64,000 bases of DNA from Brevundimonas terrae (GCF_011761985.1 NZ_JAASQT010000001.1:558001-622000), one strand, 5' to 3'. Shown: positions 8,281 through 18,044, numbered from the stretch's first letter. Notes: generated by a model from the sequence alone, not told the origin. Made by a program: numbers and translations.

Positions 8281-10410
8281 CTACCAGAGACGAACGCGGT
8301 CTTCCGGTGCCAGATAGTATTTGTCCGTCGGCTTGACGCCGAAGGCCTCGTACCAGTCATCGACATTACGCAGCGGGCCGATGACACGGAACTCGGCAGC
8401 CGAGTGGCTGTCGGTTGCGACCTGCTGGATCAGGGCCTGCTCGCGGTACTTCGACTGCCAGACCTGCGCCCAGCCGAAGAAGAAGCGCTGGTCGCCCGTC
8501 ATGCCGTCGATCACAGGAGCCGGTTGGCCCTTCAGCGACAGACGATAGGCATGCAGACCCACGGCCACGCCGGACGCGTCACCGATGTTCTCGCCCATGG
8601 TCAGGGCCGGATTGATGTTGTGACCTTCAACCGGAGCGAACTGGGCGTATTGCTGGCCCAGACGCGTGGTCAGAGCGACGAAGTTGGCGCGGTCCTCGGC
8701 CGTCCACCAGTCGCGCAGCACACCATCGCCATCCGACTTGGAGCCTTGGTCGTCGAAACCGTGGCCGATTTCGTGACCGATCACGCCGCCGATACCGCCA
8801 TAGTTGACCGCTGCATCGCCATTCGGATCGAAGAAGGGCGGTTGCAGGATGGCCGCCGGGAAGACGATCTCGTTATTGATCGAGTTGTAATAGGCGTTGA
8901 CCGTTTGCGGGGTCATGCCCCACTCGGTCTTGTCCACGTCCTTGTCGAGGCGCGACAGACGGTCTGCATAGCTCCACTGGCGCAGACGCAGGGCGTTACC
9001 GACCAGATCGTCACCGCGCATTTGCAGCGCCGAATAGTCACGCCACTTGTCCGGATAGCCGATCTTGACGGTGAATTTTTCGAGTTTTTCCAGAGCCGCA
9101 GCCTTGGTCTCGTCGCCCATCCAGGTCAGGTTGCGGATACGCTCGCCCTGCGCCAGACGCAGGTTGGCGACCAGCTCTTCCATCTTGGCCTTGTATTCCG
9201 GCGGGAAGTACTGGGCGACATAAAGACGGCCAGCGGCCTCGCCCAGTGCGCCCTCGGCAAACGAGATGGCGCGTTTTTCGCGGGTGCGCTGTTCGGGCTG
9301 ACCGGACAGGTCGCGGTCACGGAATTCCCAGCGGCGATCGGCAAAACGCTGCGACAGCAGCGGGGCCATTTCGTCCGCCGTCTGGAAGGCCTGCCAGGCT
9401 TGCAGAACCTCTAGAGGGGTCTCGGCATAGACAGCCGCGATCTTGGGCATAGCGGTGTTCTGGGCGACGACCAGACGCGAGACATGGCCAAGGCCCGCCG
9501 CATTATAGAAGCCCTGCCAGTCAAAGCCCGGAGCCTCTTCGGCCAGACGGGCAATGGTGTAGTCATTATAGGTCTTGTCGCGGTTGCGGCTTTCGGCCTG
9601 CGTCCAGTGGGCCTCGGCGATGCGGTCTTCCAGAGCCACGATCTGGGCGGCGGTTTCCGCCGGATTTTCCCAGCCGATCAGGCCCAGCATGTCGGTGACA
9701 TAGACCTGATACTTGGCCTTGGTGCCCGCGTGGCGTTCTTCCAGATAATAGTCGCGGTTCGGCAGGCCGAGGCCCGACTGGCGCGTCGAAACGACGTGAC
9801 GGGTCGGGTTCTTGGCATCGGCACCCACGCCGGCACCAAACAGGGACGCGCCGAAATCACCATTATGGGCGCCCATATAGGTCGCCATGGCGGCATGGCT
9901 GTCGATCGCACGAATGGCGGCCAGATAGGGCTGGAGCGGTTGGGCATCCAGCGCCTCGATACGCGCCGCGTCCGCATAGGAACGGTAGGCATCGGCGACC
10001 TTTTGCTCGTCGGAGCCCGCCACCAGATCGGTACGGGCGGCCAGACCCAGAACCAGTTCGCGCATACGGTTGTCGGACAGTTCGCGCAGCAGCGGGAACG
10101 AGCCATAGGAAGAACGGTCAGACGGGATCACCAGATGATCCAGCGCCGTACCATTGGCATAGCGGAAGAAGTTGTCGCCCGGCTGTACCGAGGTATCACG
10201 ACCCGAAAGATCAAAGCCCCACGTGCCGTAACGCGGCGCATCGGTTCCCTTCCAGCCACCGCTGGCTGCCTGTGCCATCGGCATGTCGATCAGGCTGACC
10301 ATCTCGCACTGGGCGTCGATGCAGCCGTGGTTGTGATCCGAGCTATGCGCCACAGCGACAGCAGGCATAAGCAGAGCAGCAAGCGCCGCTCCGGCCAATA
10401 ATTTCTTCAT
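8281..10410 (-). CDS. Secreted M13 family zinc metallopeptidase (neprilysin-like)
   Basis: This 709-residue protein begins MKKLLAGAALAALLMPAVAVAH, a clear Sec signal peptide. The ATG at 10410 follows GAGGGA at a good distance. The N-terminal M13 region has PGDNFFRYANG. The catalytic part, near residue 540, has VIGHEIGHGFDDQG, with the zinc histidines and glutamate of HExxH. The third ligand is in GENIGD, usually GENIAD in the family. The C-terminus (NVDDWYEAFGVKPTDKYYL) matches the family end. A His-rich stretch (HSSDHNHGC) follows the signal peptide. It probably degrades peptides in the periplasm or outside the cell. The gene is monocistronic, between its own terminator and a long upstream region. 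Confidence 0.95.
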   Translation of the reverse strand: MKKLLAGAALAALLMPAVAVAHSSDHNHGCIDAQCEMVSLIDMPMAQAASGGWKGTDAPRYGTWGFDLSGRDTSVQPGDNFFRYANGTALDHLVIPSDRSSYGSFPLLRELSDNRMRELVLGLAARTDLVAGSDEQKVADAYRSYADAARIEALDAQPLQPYLAAIRAIDSHAAMATYMGAHNGDFGASLFGAGVGADAKNPTRHVVSTRQSGLGLPNRDYYLEERHAGTKAKYQVYVTDMLGLIGWENPAETAAQIVALEDRIAEAHWTQAESRNRDKTYNDYTIARLAEEAPGFDWQGFYNAAGLGHVSRLVVAQNTAMPKIAAVYAETPLEVLQAWQAFQTADEMAPLLSQRFADRRWEFRDRDLSGQPEQRTREKRAISFAEGALGEAAGRLYVAQYFPPEYKAKMEELVANLRLAQGERIRNLTWMGDETKAAALEKLEKFTVKIGYPDKWRDYSALQMRGDDLVGNALRLRQWSYADRLSRLDKDVDKTEWGMTPQTVNAYYNSINNEIVFPAAILQPPFFDPNGDAAVNYGGIGGVIGHEIGHGFDDQGSKSDGDGVLRDWWTAEDRANFVALTTRLGQQYAQFAPVEGHNINPALTMGENIGDASGVAVGLHAYRLSLKGQPAPVIDGMTGDQRFFFGWAQVWQSKYREQALIQQVATDSHSAAEFRVIGPLRNVDDWYEAFGVKPTDKYYLAPEDRVRLW

Positions 10411-10894
10411 ATAAAAGAGTCCCTCTTTAACCCCGGTTGAACGCAGCAAACGGGTCTTTTCCGTCGCAATCAAACCGTTAGATATTGTTCTAACATGCCT
10501 TGTTGAGCGCGCCGGTCAATTGCGGCAGCTTCACAATCAAGACATTGGTCGAAAACAAGATTTTTTGAAAAAATCCAAGCAATAGATTTTCGCATATCAG
10601 AGTGAAGCAAAACTTTTTTGCGTAAGCATTCCCGATAGGCGAGAATCCGCAACTTTTTTCCCGCGCATGCGTACTTATACTTAGTATAACACAGCAACCT
10701 CAATCCAAGCGCATGCATTTCGACGGATTTCAGACCCATTTTGGTCACTGTTCGATGATGAAAGTTCGCTCCAGAATGTCGGGCTATACCCATGTTCGTC
10801 GGTCACCGTTCTTGATCGATGTGCCAGATAGCCGGACTGCACTTTGTCGGCCCTCCCCGACCTCCTGCGTTTTAGTGAATAGAGTTCCAGACCA
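10411..10894. other. Divergent regulatory region between the M13 peptidase and TetR genes
   Basis: This 484-base region has no gene and includes an AT-rich central part. It holds a 15-base palindrome (10675-10689) and two copies of GCGCATGC, near 10663 and 10710. It must carry promoters for both divergent genes. On the minus strand a TTGACC near 10515 may be a -35 box, but no convincing -10 is matched to it. Confidence 0.6.
10675..10689. promoter_or_regulatory. Palindrome TTATAC-TTA-GTATAA, possible operator
   Basis: A perfect inverted repeat of six bases with a three-base centre lies about 205 bases upstream of the TetR gene and 265 upstream of the M13 peptidase gene. Size and symmetry suit a dimeric TetR repressor. 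The sequence also contains TATACT and TATAAC, either of which could be a -10 box. Assignment to this regulator is inference from position. Confidence 0.4.
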
Positions 10895-11551
10895 ATGACC
10901 GACACCGTCGTTGTCGCCGCCGCGACCACCGAAACCGAATCCAAGCCCCGCGTAAACCGTCGCCAGGTTGCCAAGGCTCGCACCCGTATCAAGGTGCTGG
11001 AAGCCGCCCGTAACCTGTTTGCAGAGCGTGGCTATGACGCCGCCACCATCCGCGACATCGCCAAGGGTGCCGGTATGTCGACCGGCGCTGTCTTCGCCAA
11101 CTTCCAGGACAAGGCCGAGCTGTTCGAAGCCGTCTTCTCCGACGAAATGGCCGCCCTGTCGGAAGCCTTCACCGCCGGTGTGGCTATCGAAGCCAGCACC
11201 TCGGCACGTCTGGCAGGTGGCCTGGCCGCCGGTTACCACCAGGTTCTGGACCACCTGCCGCTGATGCAGGCCATGGTGGCCCGCTCGTGGTTCCAGCCGG
11301 AAGATTCCGACAAGCGCGTTCGTGAATTCCTCGCTCCGGTCATCACGACCATCAGCGAAGTTCTGCAAGCCGGTATCGCCAAGGGCGAACTGCGTCAGGA
11401 CGCCGATGTGGCCCTGCTGTCGCGCATGGTTTGGGACATCTATCTGTCGAACCTGCGTCGCGCAGCCTTCGACAACTGGGGCATTGAAGAACTGACCCCG
11501 CACGCTGCCAAGCAGATGGACGTTGTGGTTGCTGGCCAACTGGCCAAGTAA
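10895..11551 (+). CDS. TetR/AcrR family transcriptional regulator
   Basis: This 218-residue protein has an N-terminal helix-turn-helix at about residues 28-80. It shows the TetR pattern RIKVLEAARNLFAERGYDAATIRDIAKGAGMSTGAVFANFQDKAELF. The C-terminal ligand-binding and dimerisation part is divergent, so the effector cannot be predicted. An unusual tail of about 20 mostly small residues precedes the DNA-binding domain. Upstream is a long region with a palindrome that may be its operator. The neighbours, a divergent M13 peptidase and a convergent Rieske oxygenase, are possible targets. A bidirectional terminator follows. Confidence 0.9.
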   Translation: MTDTVVVAAATTETESKPRVNRRQVAKARTRIKVLEAARNLFAERGYDAATIRDIAKGAGMSTGAVFANFQDKAELFEAVFSDEMAALSEAFTAGVAIEASTSARLAGGLAAGYHQVLDHLPLMQAMVARSWFQPEDSDKRVREFLAPVITTISEVLQAGIAKGELRQDADVALLSRMVWDIYLSNLRRAAFDNWGIEELTPHAAKQMDVVVAGQLAK

Positions 11552-11576
11552 GACCGGACATCCTCCGATCAAAAAG

Positions 11577-11609
11577 AAAGCCGGAAGGGACACCCCTTCC
11601 GGCTTTTTT
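11577..11609. terminator. Bidirectional intrinsic terminator
   Basis: A 13-base stem, AAAGCCGGAAGGG (11577-11589) with its complement (11594-11606), has a four-base loop. It is followed by T on the plus strand and by TTTCTTTTT on the minus strand. It serves the convergent TetR and Rieske genes. Confidence 0.88.
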
Positions 11610-11629
11610 GTATTCGGGTGCCGGAAAAA

Positions 11630-12775
11630 TCAGCTCTTCCAGCGCAGCACGGTTTCCTTGATCGGATTGACGAAGGCACGGCCCTCGGCACGGCTTTTCA
11701 GCCATTCTTTTTTAAGCTGCTGGTACCATTTGGCCTGTTTGTCGGCATCGTCGATCCACAAAAGCGGCGGGTCGTATTTCAGCCCCTCGTTCTGCAGGTT
11801 CACCATGCCGCCATCCTGATGCAGGAAAGCCGCCACCCCTGCCCGCAGGAAGGGCTTGGCCAGCGCGAACACCCAGTGATCGGACCAGAAGACCTGCGTG
11901 ATGCGGGTCTTGTTCTCATTGACCGGCGTCAGCAGGGTCAGGGCCAGAACCTGTTTGGTGCCGACCTGAATATGCTCCCAGCGATAGCCCGGCAGACGGA
12001 AGGTGATCTCGGTCGCCGGCGCCCCGCCCAGCACCTTGTAAAGGCGGCTGTTTGACGACGGCGCGTGGCGCACCATGGCCCAGCCAAAGTCACGCGGGGC
12101 AAAGGCCTTGGCCTTTTCGTGCATGGATTTTTCCGAGCGCCACCACCATTGCTTATGCACATAGGGACCATGCGCCGGATCCATCAAACCGACCACCGCA
12201 TGGTCGATATGGCTGTCGAAATCCATCCATTCGACCAGTTGCGGCTCGCCCTCGGCTCCGGGGAAGAGCGGCGGCTCCTGATCGGGTTGGCTGGGATTGC
12301 GGGCGTCGGACGGCATCCAGACGAACACCATGCCCTGACTTTCGCGGACCGCGTAGGAGCGCACCTTGATGCGTTCGACCTCGACATTCTGGCCTTCGCA
12401 CAGGGACGGCATGGCCGCGCAGGTGCCATCGGTGCGGAAACGCCAGCCGTGATAGGGGCATTCAACCGTCTCGCCCTCGCCTTCGCGATCCACCAGACGT
12501 CCCGCCGACAGCGGTGCCGCCCGGTGCGGACAGATATCGCGCAGGGCATAGATGTCGCCTGCCTGTGTGCGCCCGATCAGGACCGGCTCGCCAAGGATTT
12601 CGTAGCGTTTCAGGCTGGCTTTGACGACCTGTCGCGACAGGGCGACAAAATACCAGGCATCGGTCACATAGCCCTTGCCAAAACCGCCCGACGGCCCTTT
12701 GGGGGCGGCGGTGGCGGCATCGGGAGCCTCTTGGCCTAACGGGGTGTTTTCAGGTTCAACAGCACGGCTATTCAT
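11630..12775 (-). CDS. Rieske [2Fe-2S] ring-hydroxylating oxygenase, large subunit
   Basis: This 381-residue protein has an N-terminal Rieske domain with cluster ligands Cys82 and His84 (ICPHRA) and Cys106 and His109 (CPYHGW). The catalytic domain shows the mononuclear iron motif D-x2-H-x4-H in DPAHGPYVH (about residues 198-206). It belongs to the oxygenase alpha-subunit superfamily that includes vanillate demethylase and phenoxybenzoate dioxygenase types. The substrate cannot be told. No reductase or ferredoxin gene is adjacent, so electrons must come from elsewhere. The N-terminal 30 residues are Pro/Ala-rich. The start at 12775 has AGGAT upstream. Confidence 0.9.
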   Translation of the reverse strand: MNSRAVEPENTPLGQEAPDAATAAPKGPSGGFGKGYVTDAWYFVALSRQVVKASLKRYEILGEPVLIGRTQAGDIYALRDICPHRAAPLSAGRLVDREGEGETVECPYHGWRFRTDGTCAAMPSLCEGQNVEVERIKVRSYAVRESQGMVFVWMPSDARNPSQPDQEPPLFPGAEGEPQLVEWMDFDSHIDHAVVGLMDPAHGPYVHKQWWWRSEKSMHEKAKAFAPRDFGWAMVRHAPSSNSRLYKVLGGAPATEITFRLPGYRWEHIQVGTKQVLALTLLTPVNENKTRITQVFWSDHWVFALAKPFLRAGVAAFLHQDGGMVNLQNEGLKYDPPLLWIDDADKQAKWYQQLKKEWLKSRAEGRAFVNPIKETVLRWKS

Positions 12776-12899
12776 GGGATAATCCTAGCAAGGGACAGAC
12801 GGCCTGTCCCCACCGCCGGACTGAAAAGCTATGGCGAAACGATAATAACAAGGTGCCCGCCCAGTCGGGACGCCCTTATGGAAAAGTTCGGAGACACCC

Positions 12900-13859
12900 A
12901 TGTCGCGCATGATCGCCCTGATGCTGGCCCTTGTTCCCCTATCCGCCGCCTGTTCTGCCGCTGTAACCCCAAGCGGCGCGCCCGGCGTCCAGTCCAGCGC
13001 CCAGCATGGCCATCAGCACGCCGCGTTTGAATCGGGCCGCCTGCATGTGCGCGTGGATGGCGAGGAAGGTCTGCCTGATCTGGTACTGATCCCCGGCCTG
13101 TCGTCCTCGCCGGAAATCTGGCAACCGACTGTCGATGCCCTCAAGGGGCGCTATCGCATCCATCGCATCCATGTGAGCGGGTTTGCCGGTAGCCCCGCCG
13201 GTGACAATGCCCAGAACGGCCAGACCCCGATGCCGGTGGCTGCGCCCGTGGCCGAGGAAATCGCCCGCTATATTCGCGAGCAGAACCTGAACAAGCCCGC
13301 CGTTATCGGCCATTCCATGGGCGGCACCATCGGTATGATGCTGTCGGCGCGCCATCCCGATCTGGTCGGCAAGCTGATGGTGGTGGATATGGTACCGTTT
13401 GTCGGGGCCATGTTCGGCAACCCCAATGCCAGTGCAGCCAATATGGCCCCTGTGGCCGATCAGATCTGGTCGGCACAGGCCAAGATTCCGCACGCCGCCT
13501 ATGTGATGGCCGCCACACAGACCATCAACGGTATGATCAACACACAAAGCCGTCGCGAAGAGGCCTTGCAGCACATGCGCAACAGCGATCAGGGCGTCTC
13601 GGCGGCGGCTTTCCGCGAGTTGATCGTCACCGATCTGCGCCCCGAACTGGGCCAGATTACCGCCCCGACCACCGTGCTGTACGTCAAGTTCAACGATGCC
13701 CGCATGACCGACGAGGTCACCGACGCCATCTATGCCGCCAGCTTTGCCAACAAGCCCGGTGTGACGCTGAAACGGATCGAGGACAGCGCCCACTTCATCA
13801 TGTTCGACCAGCCGCAAGTGTTTGCGTCCGAAATCGACACGTTTCTGAAGTCCAATTAA
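12900..13859 (+). CDS. Exported alpha/beta hydrolase
   Basis: This 319-residue protein has an N-terminal signal-like segment ending PLSAAC. The cysteine at residue 18 could be lipidated, although the position three before it is Ser rather than Leu, so the lipobox is imperfect. The hydrolase core shows the oxyanion region LVLIPGLSSS and the nucleophile elbow GHSMGG (Ser139). A late histidine in DSAHFIMFDQP completes the probable triad. A His-rich linker (HGHQH) lies near residue 36. The substrate is unknown. The start has GGAG nine bases upstream, and the gene is followed closely by the penicillin-binding protein gene. Confidence 0.88.
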   Translation: MSRMIALMLALVPLSAACSAAVTPSGAPGVQSSAQHGHQHAAFESGRLHVRVDGEEGLPDLVLIPGLSSSPEIWQPTVDALKGRYRIHRIHVSGFAGSPAGDNAQNGQTPMPVAAPVAEEIARYIREQNLNKPAVIGHSMGGTIGMMLSARHPDLVGKLMVVDMVPFVGAMFGNPNASAANMAPVADQIWSAQAKIPHAAYVMAATQTINGMINTQSRREEALQHMRNSDQGVSAAAFRELIVTDLRPELGQITAPTTVLYVKFNDARMTDEVTDAIYAASFANKPGVTLKRIEDSAHFIMFDQPQVFASEIDTFLKSN

Positions 13860-13947
13860 GTCGCCATCGTTCTGCCGAGGGTTTATGGCAGTTGCCAAGC
13901 TCTCGCCAGCCTCTAGGTTCGGCGAAGCCAGACGATAAGGACACCCC

Positions 13948-15978
13948 ATGGCGCGTAAAGACCGCTCTTCCCCCACCGAACCCAAGCGCCGTCGCTCCTT
14001 TATAGGACGGCTGTTCTATTGGGGGGCGGTTATGGCCGTCTGGGGGCTGATCTTTGCGGTCGTCTTCTTTGCGATTTTCGCGCGCGATCTGCCCGATACG
14101 TCCAGCCTGTATGAAGTCGATCGCCAGCCGTCGATCACCTATCTGGACCGTTCCGGCTCGTTGATTGCCGTGCGCGGATCGCAGATGGCTCCGCCCGTCG
14201 ATCTGGACGCCCTGCCCGACTATGTGCCCGCCGCCTTTGTGGCCATCGAGGACCGTCGTTACTGGGTGCACCCCGGCTTTGACCCCATCGGCATGAGCCG
14301 CGCCATGGCCTCCAACCTCAAGGCAGGTCGTGTGGTCCAAGGTGGCTCGACCATCACCCAGCAACTGGCCAAGAACCTGTTCCTGACGCCGGACCAGAAC
14401 CTGAAGCGCAAGGTTCAGGAGCTGATGCTGGCGGTCTGGCTGGAGATGAAATTCACCAAGAAAGAGATTCTGGCCCTCTATCTGAACCGCGTCTATTTCG
14501 GCGCCGGTGCCTATGGCATCGAGGCGGCCGCCCAGCGCTATTTCGATAAACCGGCCGAAGAACTGACTGTCGGCGAGGCGGCGCTTCTGGCGGGTCTGTT
14601 GAAGGCCCCGTCGCGCTATTCGCCGGTCTCGGAGAGCGAACGCGCCGCTACCCGCGCCACGGTCGTGCTGAACAGCATGGTCGAGACGGGCATTATCACC
14701 GATGCCCAGCGCGATGCCGCTGTGGCCGAGCCGGTGCGTGTTTCGCGCACCCTCGCCAGCCAGCACGCCCAGTACTTCATCGACTGGCTGGACAAGCAGG
14801 TGCGCGGCATGGTCGGCGAGCAGACCGAAGACCTGATCGTCGAGACGACGCTTGATCTGGCTATCCAGACCGATGCCGAGCGCGCCGTGCGCCGCATTCT
14901 GGACCGCGACAAGAACAAGGGCGTGGAACAGGCCGCACTTGTGGCACTGGACGGCGATGGCCGTGTGCGCGCCATGATCGGCGGCGCATCATATCCCGAC
15001 AGCCAGTTCAACCGCGCCACCGAGGCCCGCCGTCAGGCTGGCTCGGCATGGAAGCCCTTTGTCTATCTGGCCGCCCTGGAAGCCGGATATACGCCTGAAA
15101 CCCGTGTGGTGGACGAACCTGTCACCATCGGTGGCTGGTCGCCGCGCAACTATTCCGGTCGCTTTGCCGGCGAGATGACGCTGGCTCAGGCCGTGGCGCA
15201 ATCGACCAATACGGTGGCCGCGGCGGTCGCCGATCAGGTGGGCCGTTCCAACGTCGCCAATGTCGCCAGCCGTCTGGGCATCAGCGGACCGATCAGCCAG
15301 TCGCCATCCATGGCACTGGGCGCCGTCGAGGTCTCGCCGCTGGAAATGGCACAGGCCTTTGACGCCTTTGCCAATGGCGGTCGCAAGGTCAAGGCATGGG
15401 GCATCAGCCGCATCCGTACCAATCGCGGTCAGGTCATCTTTGAGCACGGCCCCGCCGAGGGCGCACAGGTCATCCATAACCCGTCATTGTACTATCTGAA
15501 CCAGATGCTGCGCGGTGTGGTCACCGGCGGTACGGGCCGCGCCGCCGCCATCAGCGGCCGCGATATTGCGGGCAAGACCGGCACGACCTCGGACTACAAG
15601 GACGCCTGGTTCGTGGGCTATACCGGTGGCTTTACGGCTGCCGTCTGGGTCGGCAAGGACGACAACACCGCCATGAGCCGTGTCTCGGGGGGTGGTGCGC
15701 CTGCCGCCATCTGGGCCACCTTCATGCAGTCGGCCCTGCCGCGTCTGGCCGTGCAGAGCATCCCCAATGGTCCGGCCCTGCCGGAAGGCTGGATTCCGCC
15801 CGATCCGGTCGGTGATGCCCTCGGTCAGGTCGAAGACCCCTATGCCCAGCAAGATACGGGTGTTCTGGACGAGGACGGCATGCCGACCTTTGCCGGCCCT
15901 GCACCGGTTCAGGAAGCCCCCAAGGTGGCACCGCCCAAACCCGAGGTCGAGCGCAAGCCCGATACTCTGTTCTATTAA
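13948..15978 (+). CDS. Class A penicillin-binding protein (glycosyltransferase/transpeptidase)
   Basis: This 676-residue bifunctional peptidoglycan synthase has a basic cytoplasmic tail and one membrane anchor (about residues 22-45). The GT51 glycosyltransferase follows, with catalytic Glu101 in EDRRYWVHPGFD and then GGSTITQQLAKN. The transpeptidase domain has Ser366-x-x-Lys369 (GSAWK), Ser419-Thr-Asn421, and KTG at 543 (GKTGTTSDYKDAWFVGYT). The C-terminal tail is Pro-rich. The short first joint and overall size fit the PBP1A/PbpC-like group of alphaproteobacteria. The start follows AAGGA. The stop codon TAA overlaps the stop of the convergent peptidase-like gene in a single TTAA. Confidence 0.95.
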   Translation: MARKDRSSPTEPKRRRSFIGRLFYWGAVMAVWGLIFAVVFFAIFARDLPDTSSLYEVDRQPSITYLDRSGSLIAVRGSQMAPPVDLDALPDYVPAAFVAIEDRRYWVHPGFDPIGMSRAMASNLKAGRVVQGGSTITQQLAKNLFLTPDQNLKRKVQELMLAVWLEMKFTKKEILALYLNRVYFGAGAYGIEAAAQRYFDKPAEELTVGEAALLAGLLKAPSRYSPVSESERAATRATVVLNSMVETGIITDAQRDAAVAEPVRVSRTLASQHAQYFIDWLDKQVRGMVGEQTEDLIVETTLDLAIQTDAERAVRRILDRDKNKGVEQAALVALDGDGRVRAMIGGASYPDSQFNRATEARRQAGSAWKPFVYLAALEAGYTPETRVVDEPVTIGGWSPRNYSGRFAGEMTLAQAVAQSTNTVAAAVADQVGRSNVANVASRLGISGPISQSPSMALGAVEVSPLEMAQAFDAFANGGRKVKAWGISRIRTNRGQVIFEHGPAEGAQVIHNPSLYYLNQMLRGVVTGGTGRAAAISGRDIAGKTGTTSDYKDAWFVGYTGGFTAAVWVGKDDNTAMSRVSGGGAPAAIWATFMQSALPRLAVQSIPNGPALPEGWIPPDPVGDALGQVEDPYAQQDTGVLDEDGMPTFAGPAPVQEAPKVAPPKPEVERKPDTLFY

Positions 15979-16703
15979 CCGCCTATAGCGTGAAGCTGTG
16001 CGCCATGGGCTTTTAGCCACTGGCGCATGGGCTTGTGATCGCCGATCAGACCTGTGACCACGGCCCAGTATTCGGGGCTGTGGTCGGCCCTGACCAGATG
16101 GGCCACTTCGTGCGCGGCCAGATAGTCGGCCACTGCGCGCGGGGCCATGACCACCCGCCAGCTATAGCGGATCGAGCGGTTGTGCGGGCTGCATGATCCC
16201 CAGCGCGAACGGGTATCGACGATGGATACCCGCACCGGTCCCTGACCCAGTTTTTGCAAATAGTGTTCGGTGCGTTCCAGCAGGAAGGCCCGCGCCTGAC
16301 GCCGGAACCAGTTTTCGATGCGGCGCGAAAAGGCCTCGCCCTCTCCGCCTGCCCGCAAAACAGGGCCGGTTTCGGTGTCATAGAGACGCGCCGCAGAGAC
16401 GCCCGCAACCGCTTCCAGCCGCAAGGTCTGGCCCAGATAGCCGACGCTCATACCCGCCATAAAGGGTTTGGCCTCGACGGCGCTGTCCAGCTTTTGCGCG
16501 ATCCAGTCGGCTTTTTGCAGGGCAAAGGCCACGCCTTGTGACAGCGTAGAGCGTGACGGTGCCACCACCACCGCCTCGCGCTCGCGGGCATCGATGCGGA
16601 TAGAGATGCGCCGCGCACGCGTATTGACCGAAAGGCGCAGGGTCTGTCCGTCTTTGAGCGACAGGCGGTCCCCGTCCTTATATTTCGGCTGAAACAGCTT
16701 CAT
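15975..16703 (-). CDS. YgjP-like (DUF45/M48-related) zinc metallopeptidase
   Basis: This protein of about 242 residues belongs to the YgjP/DUF45 family. It shows VDTRSRWGSCS, then AAHEVAHLVRADHSPEYW, which contains HExxH and a third histidine in the family spacing. The N-terminal part binds a beta-rich domain with basic residues (RRISIRID). It is often annotated as a predicted metal-dependent hydrolase; its substrate is unknown. The ATG at 16703 lies inside the end of the upstream phaZ gene (26-base overlap), which suggests translational coupling. A longer start within phaZ is less likely. Confidence 0.85.
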   Translation of the reverse strand: MKLFQPKYKDGDRLSLKDGQTLRLSVNTRARRISIRIDAREREAVVVAPSRSTLSQGVAFALQKADWIAQKLDSAVEAKPFMAGMSVGYLGQTLRLEAVAGVSAARLYDTETGPVLRAGGEGEAFSRRIENWFRRQARAFLLERTEHYLQKLGQGPVRVSIVDTRSRWGSCSPHNRSIRYSWRVVMAPRAVADYLAAHEVAHLVRADHSPEYWAVVTGLIGDHKPMRQWLKAHGAQLHAIGG

Positions 16704-17937
16704 TGCGGGTGATGAAATCCCGAAGGCGCGGATAGATCTGCTCGCGGAAGCGGCGACCGTTGAACACGCCATAGTGGCCCACTTCGGACTGGACGTGAAG
16801 CAGACGGCGCGTATCGGGCAGGTTCGGCGTCAGGACGTGGGCGGCCTGTGTCTGGCCGACGCCCGAAATGTCGTCATTCTCGCCCTCGATCGTGGCCAGC
16901 CCGATATCGGTAATGGCCCCCAGATCCACGCAGCGGCCGCGATGGGTCAACAGCCCGCGCGGCAGAAGGTGCTGCTGGAACACATAGTCGATGGTCTGCA
17001 GGTAAAATTCTTCGGTCAGGTCCAGCACCGACAGGTATTCGTCGTAGAACTCCTCGTGCTTGTCCACGCCGTCGCCATCGCCGTCGACCAGACTGTCGAA
17101 ATAGCGGCGATGGGCGTCGATGTGTTTTTCCTCGTTCATCGACATGAAGCTGTAGAGCTGCACAAAGCCCGGATAGACCCTGCGCCCGACACCCGCATAG
17201 GGGAAGGGCACGGTGTGGATCATGTTGGACTTGAACCACGTAAAGGGTTTTTCCTCGGCCAGCTGGTTGGTCACGGTCGGCGACAGGCGCGCGTCGATCG
17301 GAGAGCCAAGGAAGCTCATCGAAGCCGGACGATTGGGGTGGTTGTCTTCGGCCATCAGGGCGCAGGTGGCCAATACAGGCGGTCCCGGCTGGCACACAGC
17401 AATCACATGGCTACGTCCACCCAAGGCGACGAGCATGTCGCGCACATGGTCCATATAGTCGGCAAAGTCGAAGCGACCCTCTAACAGGGGCACTTCACGC
17501 GCATTGGTCCAGTCGGTGATGTGGACGTCGTAGTCCGTCAAAAAGCCCTCGACGGTGCCTCTTAGCAAGGTGGCGTAGTGGCCGGACAGAGGGGCAATAA
17601 TCACCAGTGTCGGCGCATCTGTGGCCCGCCCTGCGGCCTTGAGGTCGTCGCGGTTGCGCACGAACTTGACCAGCTTGCACCATGCCGAGGTCCAGACGAC
17701 CTCTTGCGTGATGCCAATCTTGTGGCCGCCGATCTCGATCCGGTCGAGGTGCCAGTCCGGCTTGCCATAGCGGCGGGTCAGGCTCTCGACCAGCTCGGCC
17801 GTGGCAAAGGCGGTGCGCCCGATGGCTGTATCGGACGCTGTATTCAGCGGCGAGGTCCAGAATTGTCGGGCCATCTGTGCGCCGACGCGCAGGGGCATGG
17901 CCGAATGATAGGCAAGCTCGTGAAAAGCGTAGAGCAT
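16678..17937 (-). CDS. phaZ: Intracellular polyhydroxybutyrate depolymerase
   Basis: This 419-residue alpha/beta-hydrolase-type enzyme breaks down intracellular PHB granules. The start MLYAFHELAYHSAMPLR and the cysteine-type nucleophile elbow AVCQPGPP (Cys182) are characteristic of the granule depolymerase family. These enzymes use Cys rather than Ser. A late histidine in HVQSEVGHYGVFNGRRF completes the likely catalytic set. The segment SMNEEKHIDAHRRYFDSLVDGD is also typical. The 3' end overlaps the next gene. Together with hbd at 3706 it implies that this organism stores PHB, although synthase genes are not in the window. Confidence 0.93.
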   Translation of the reverse strand: MLYAFHELAYHSAMPLRVGAQMARQFWTSPLNTASDTAIGRTAFATAELVESLTRRYGKPDWHLDRIEIGGHKIGITQEVVWTSAWCKLVKFVRNRDDLKAAGRATDAPTLVIIAPLSGHYATLLRGTVEGFLTDYDVHITDWTNAREVPLLEGRFDFADYMDHVRDMLVALGGRSHVIAVCQPGPPVLATCALMAEDNHPNRPASMSFLGSPIDARLSPTVTNQLAEEKPFTWFKSNMIHTVPFPYAGVGRRVYPGFVQLYSFMSMNEEKHIDAHRRYFDSLVDGDGDGVDKHEEFYDEYLSVLDLTEEFYLQTIDYVFQQHLLPRGLLTHRGRCVDLGAITDIGLATIEGENDDISGVGQTQAAHVLTPNLPDTRRLLHVQSEVGHYGVFNGRRFREQIYPRLRDFITRNEAVSAEI

Positions 17938-18044
17938 GGATGACCGACAAACGCGCCCGACGGGTCAGGCAGGGGAACGCGGAAACTTATACCGCACTGC
18001 ACAATGAACCACGCCGGAAGCCGCAAGGAAAGCAGCGATTGGTC

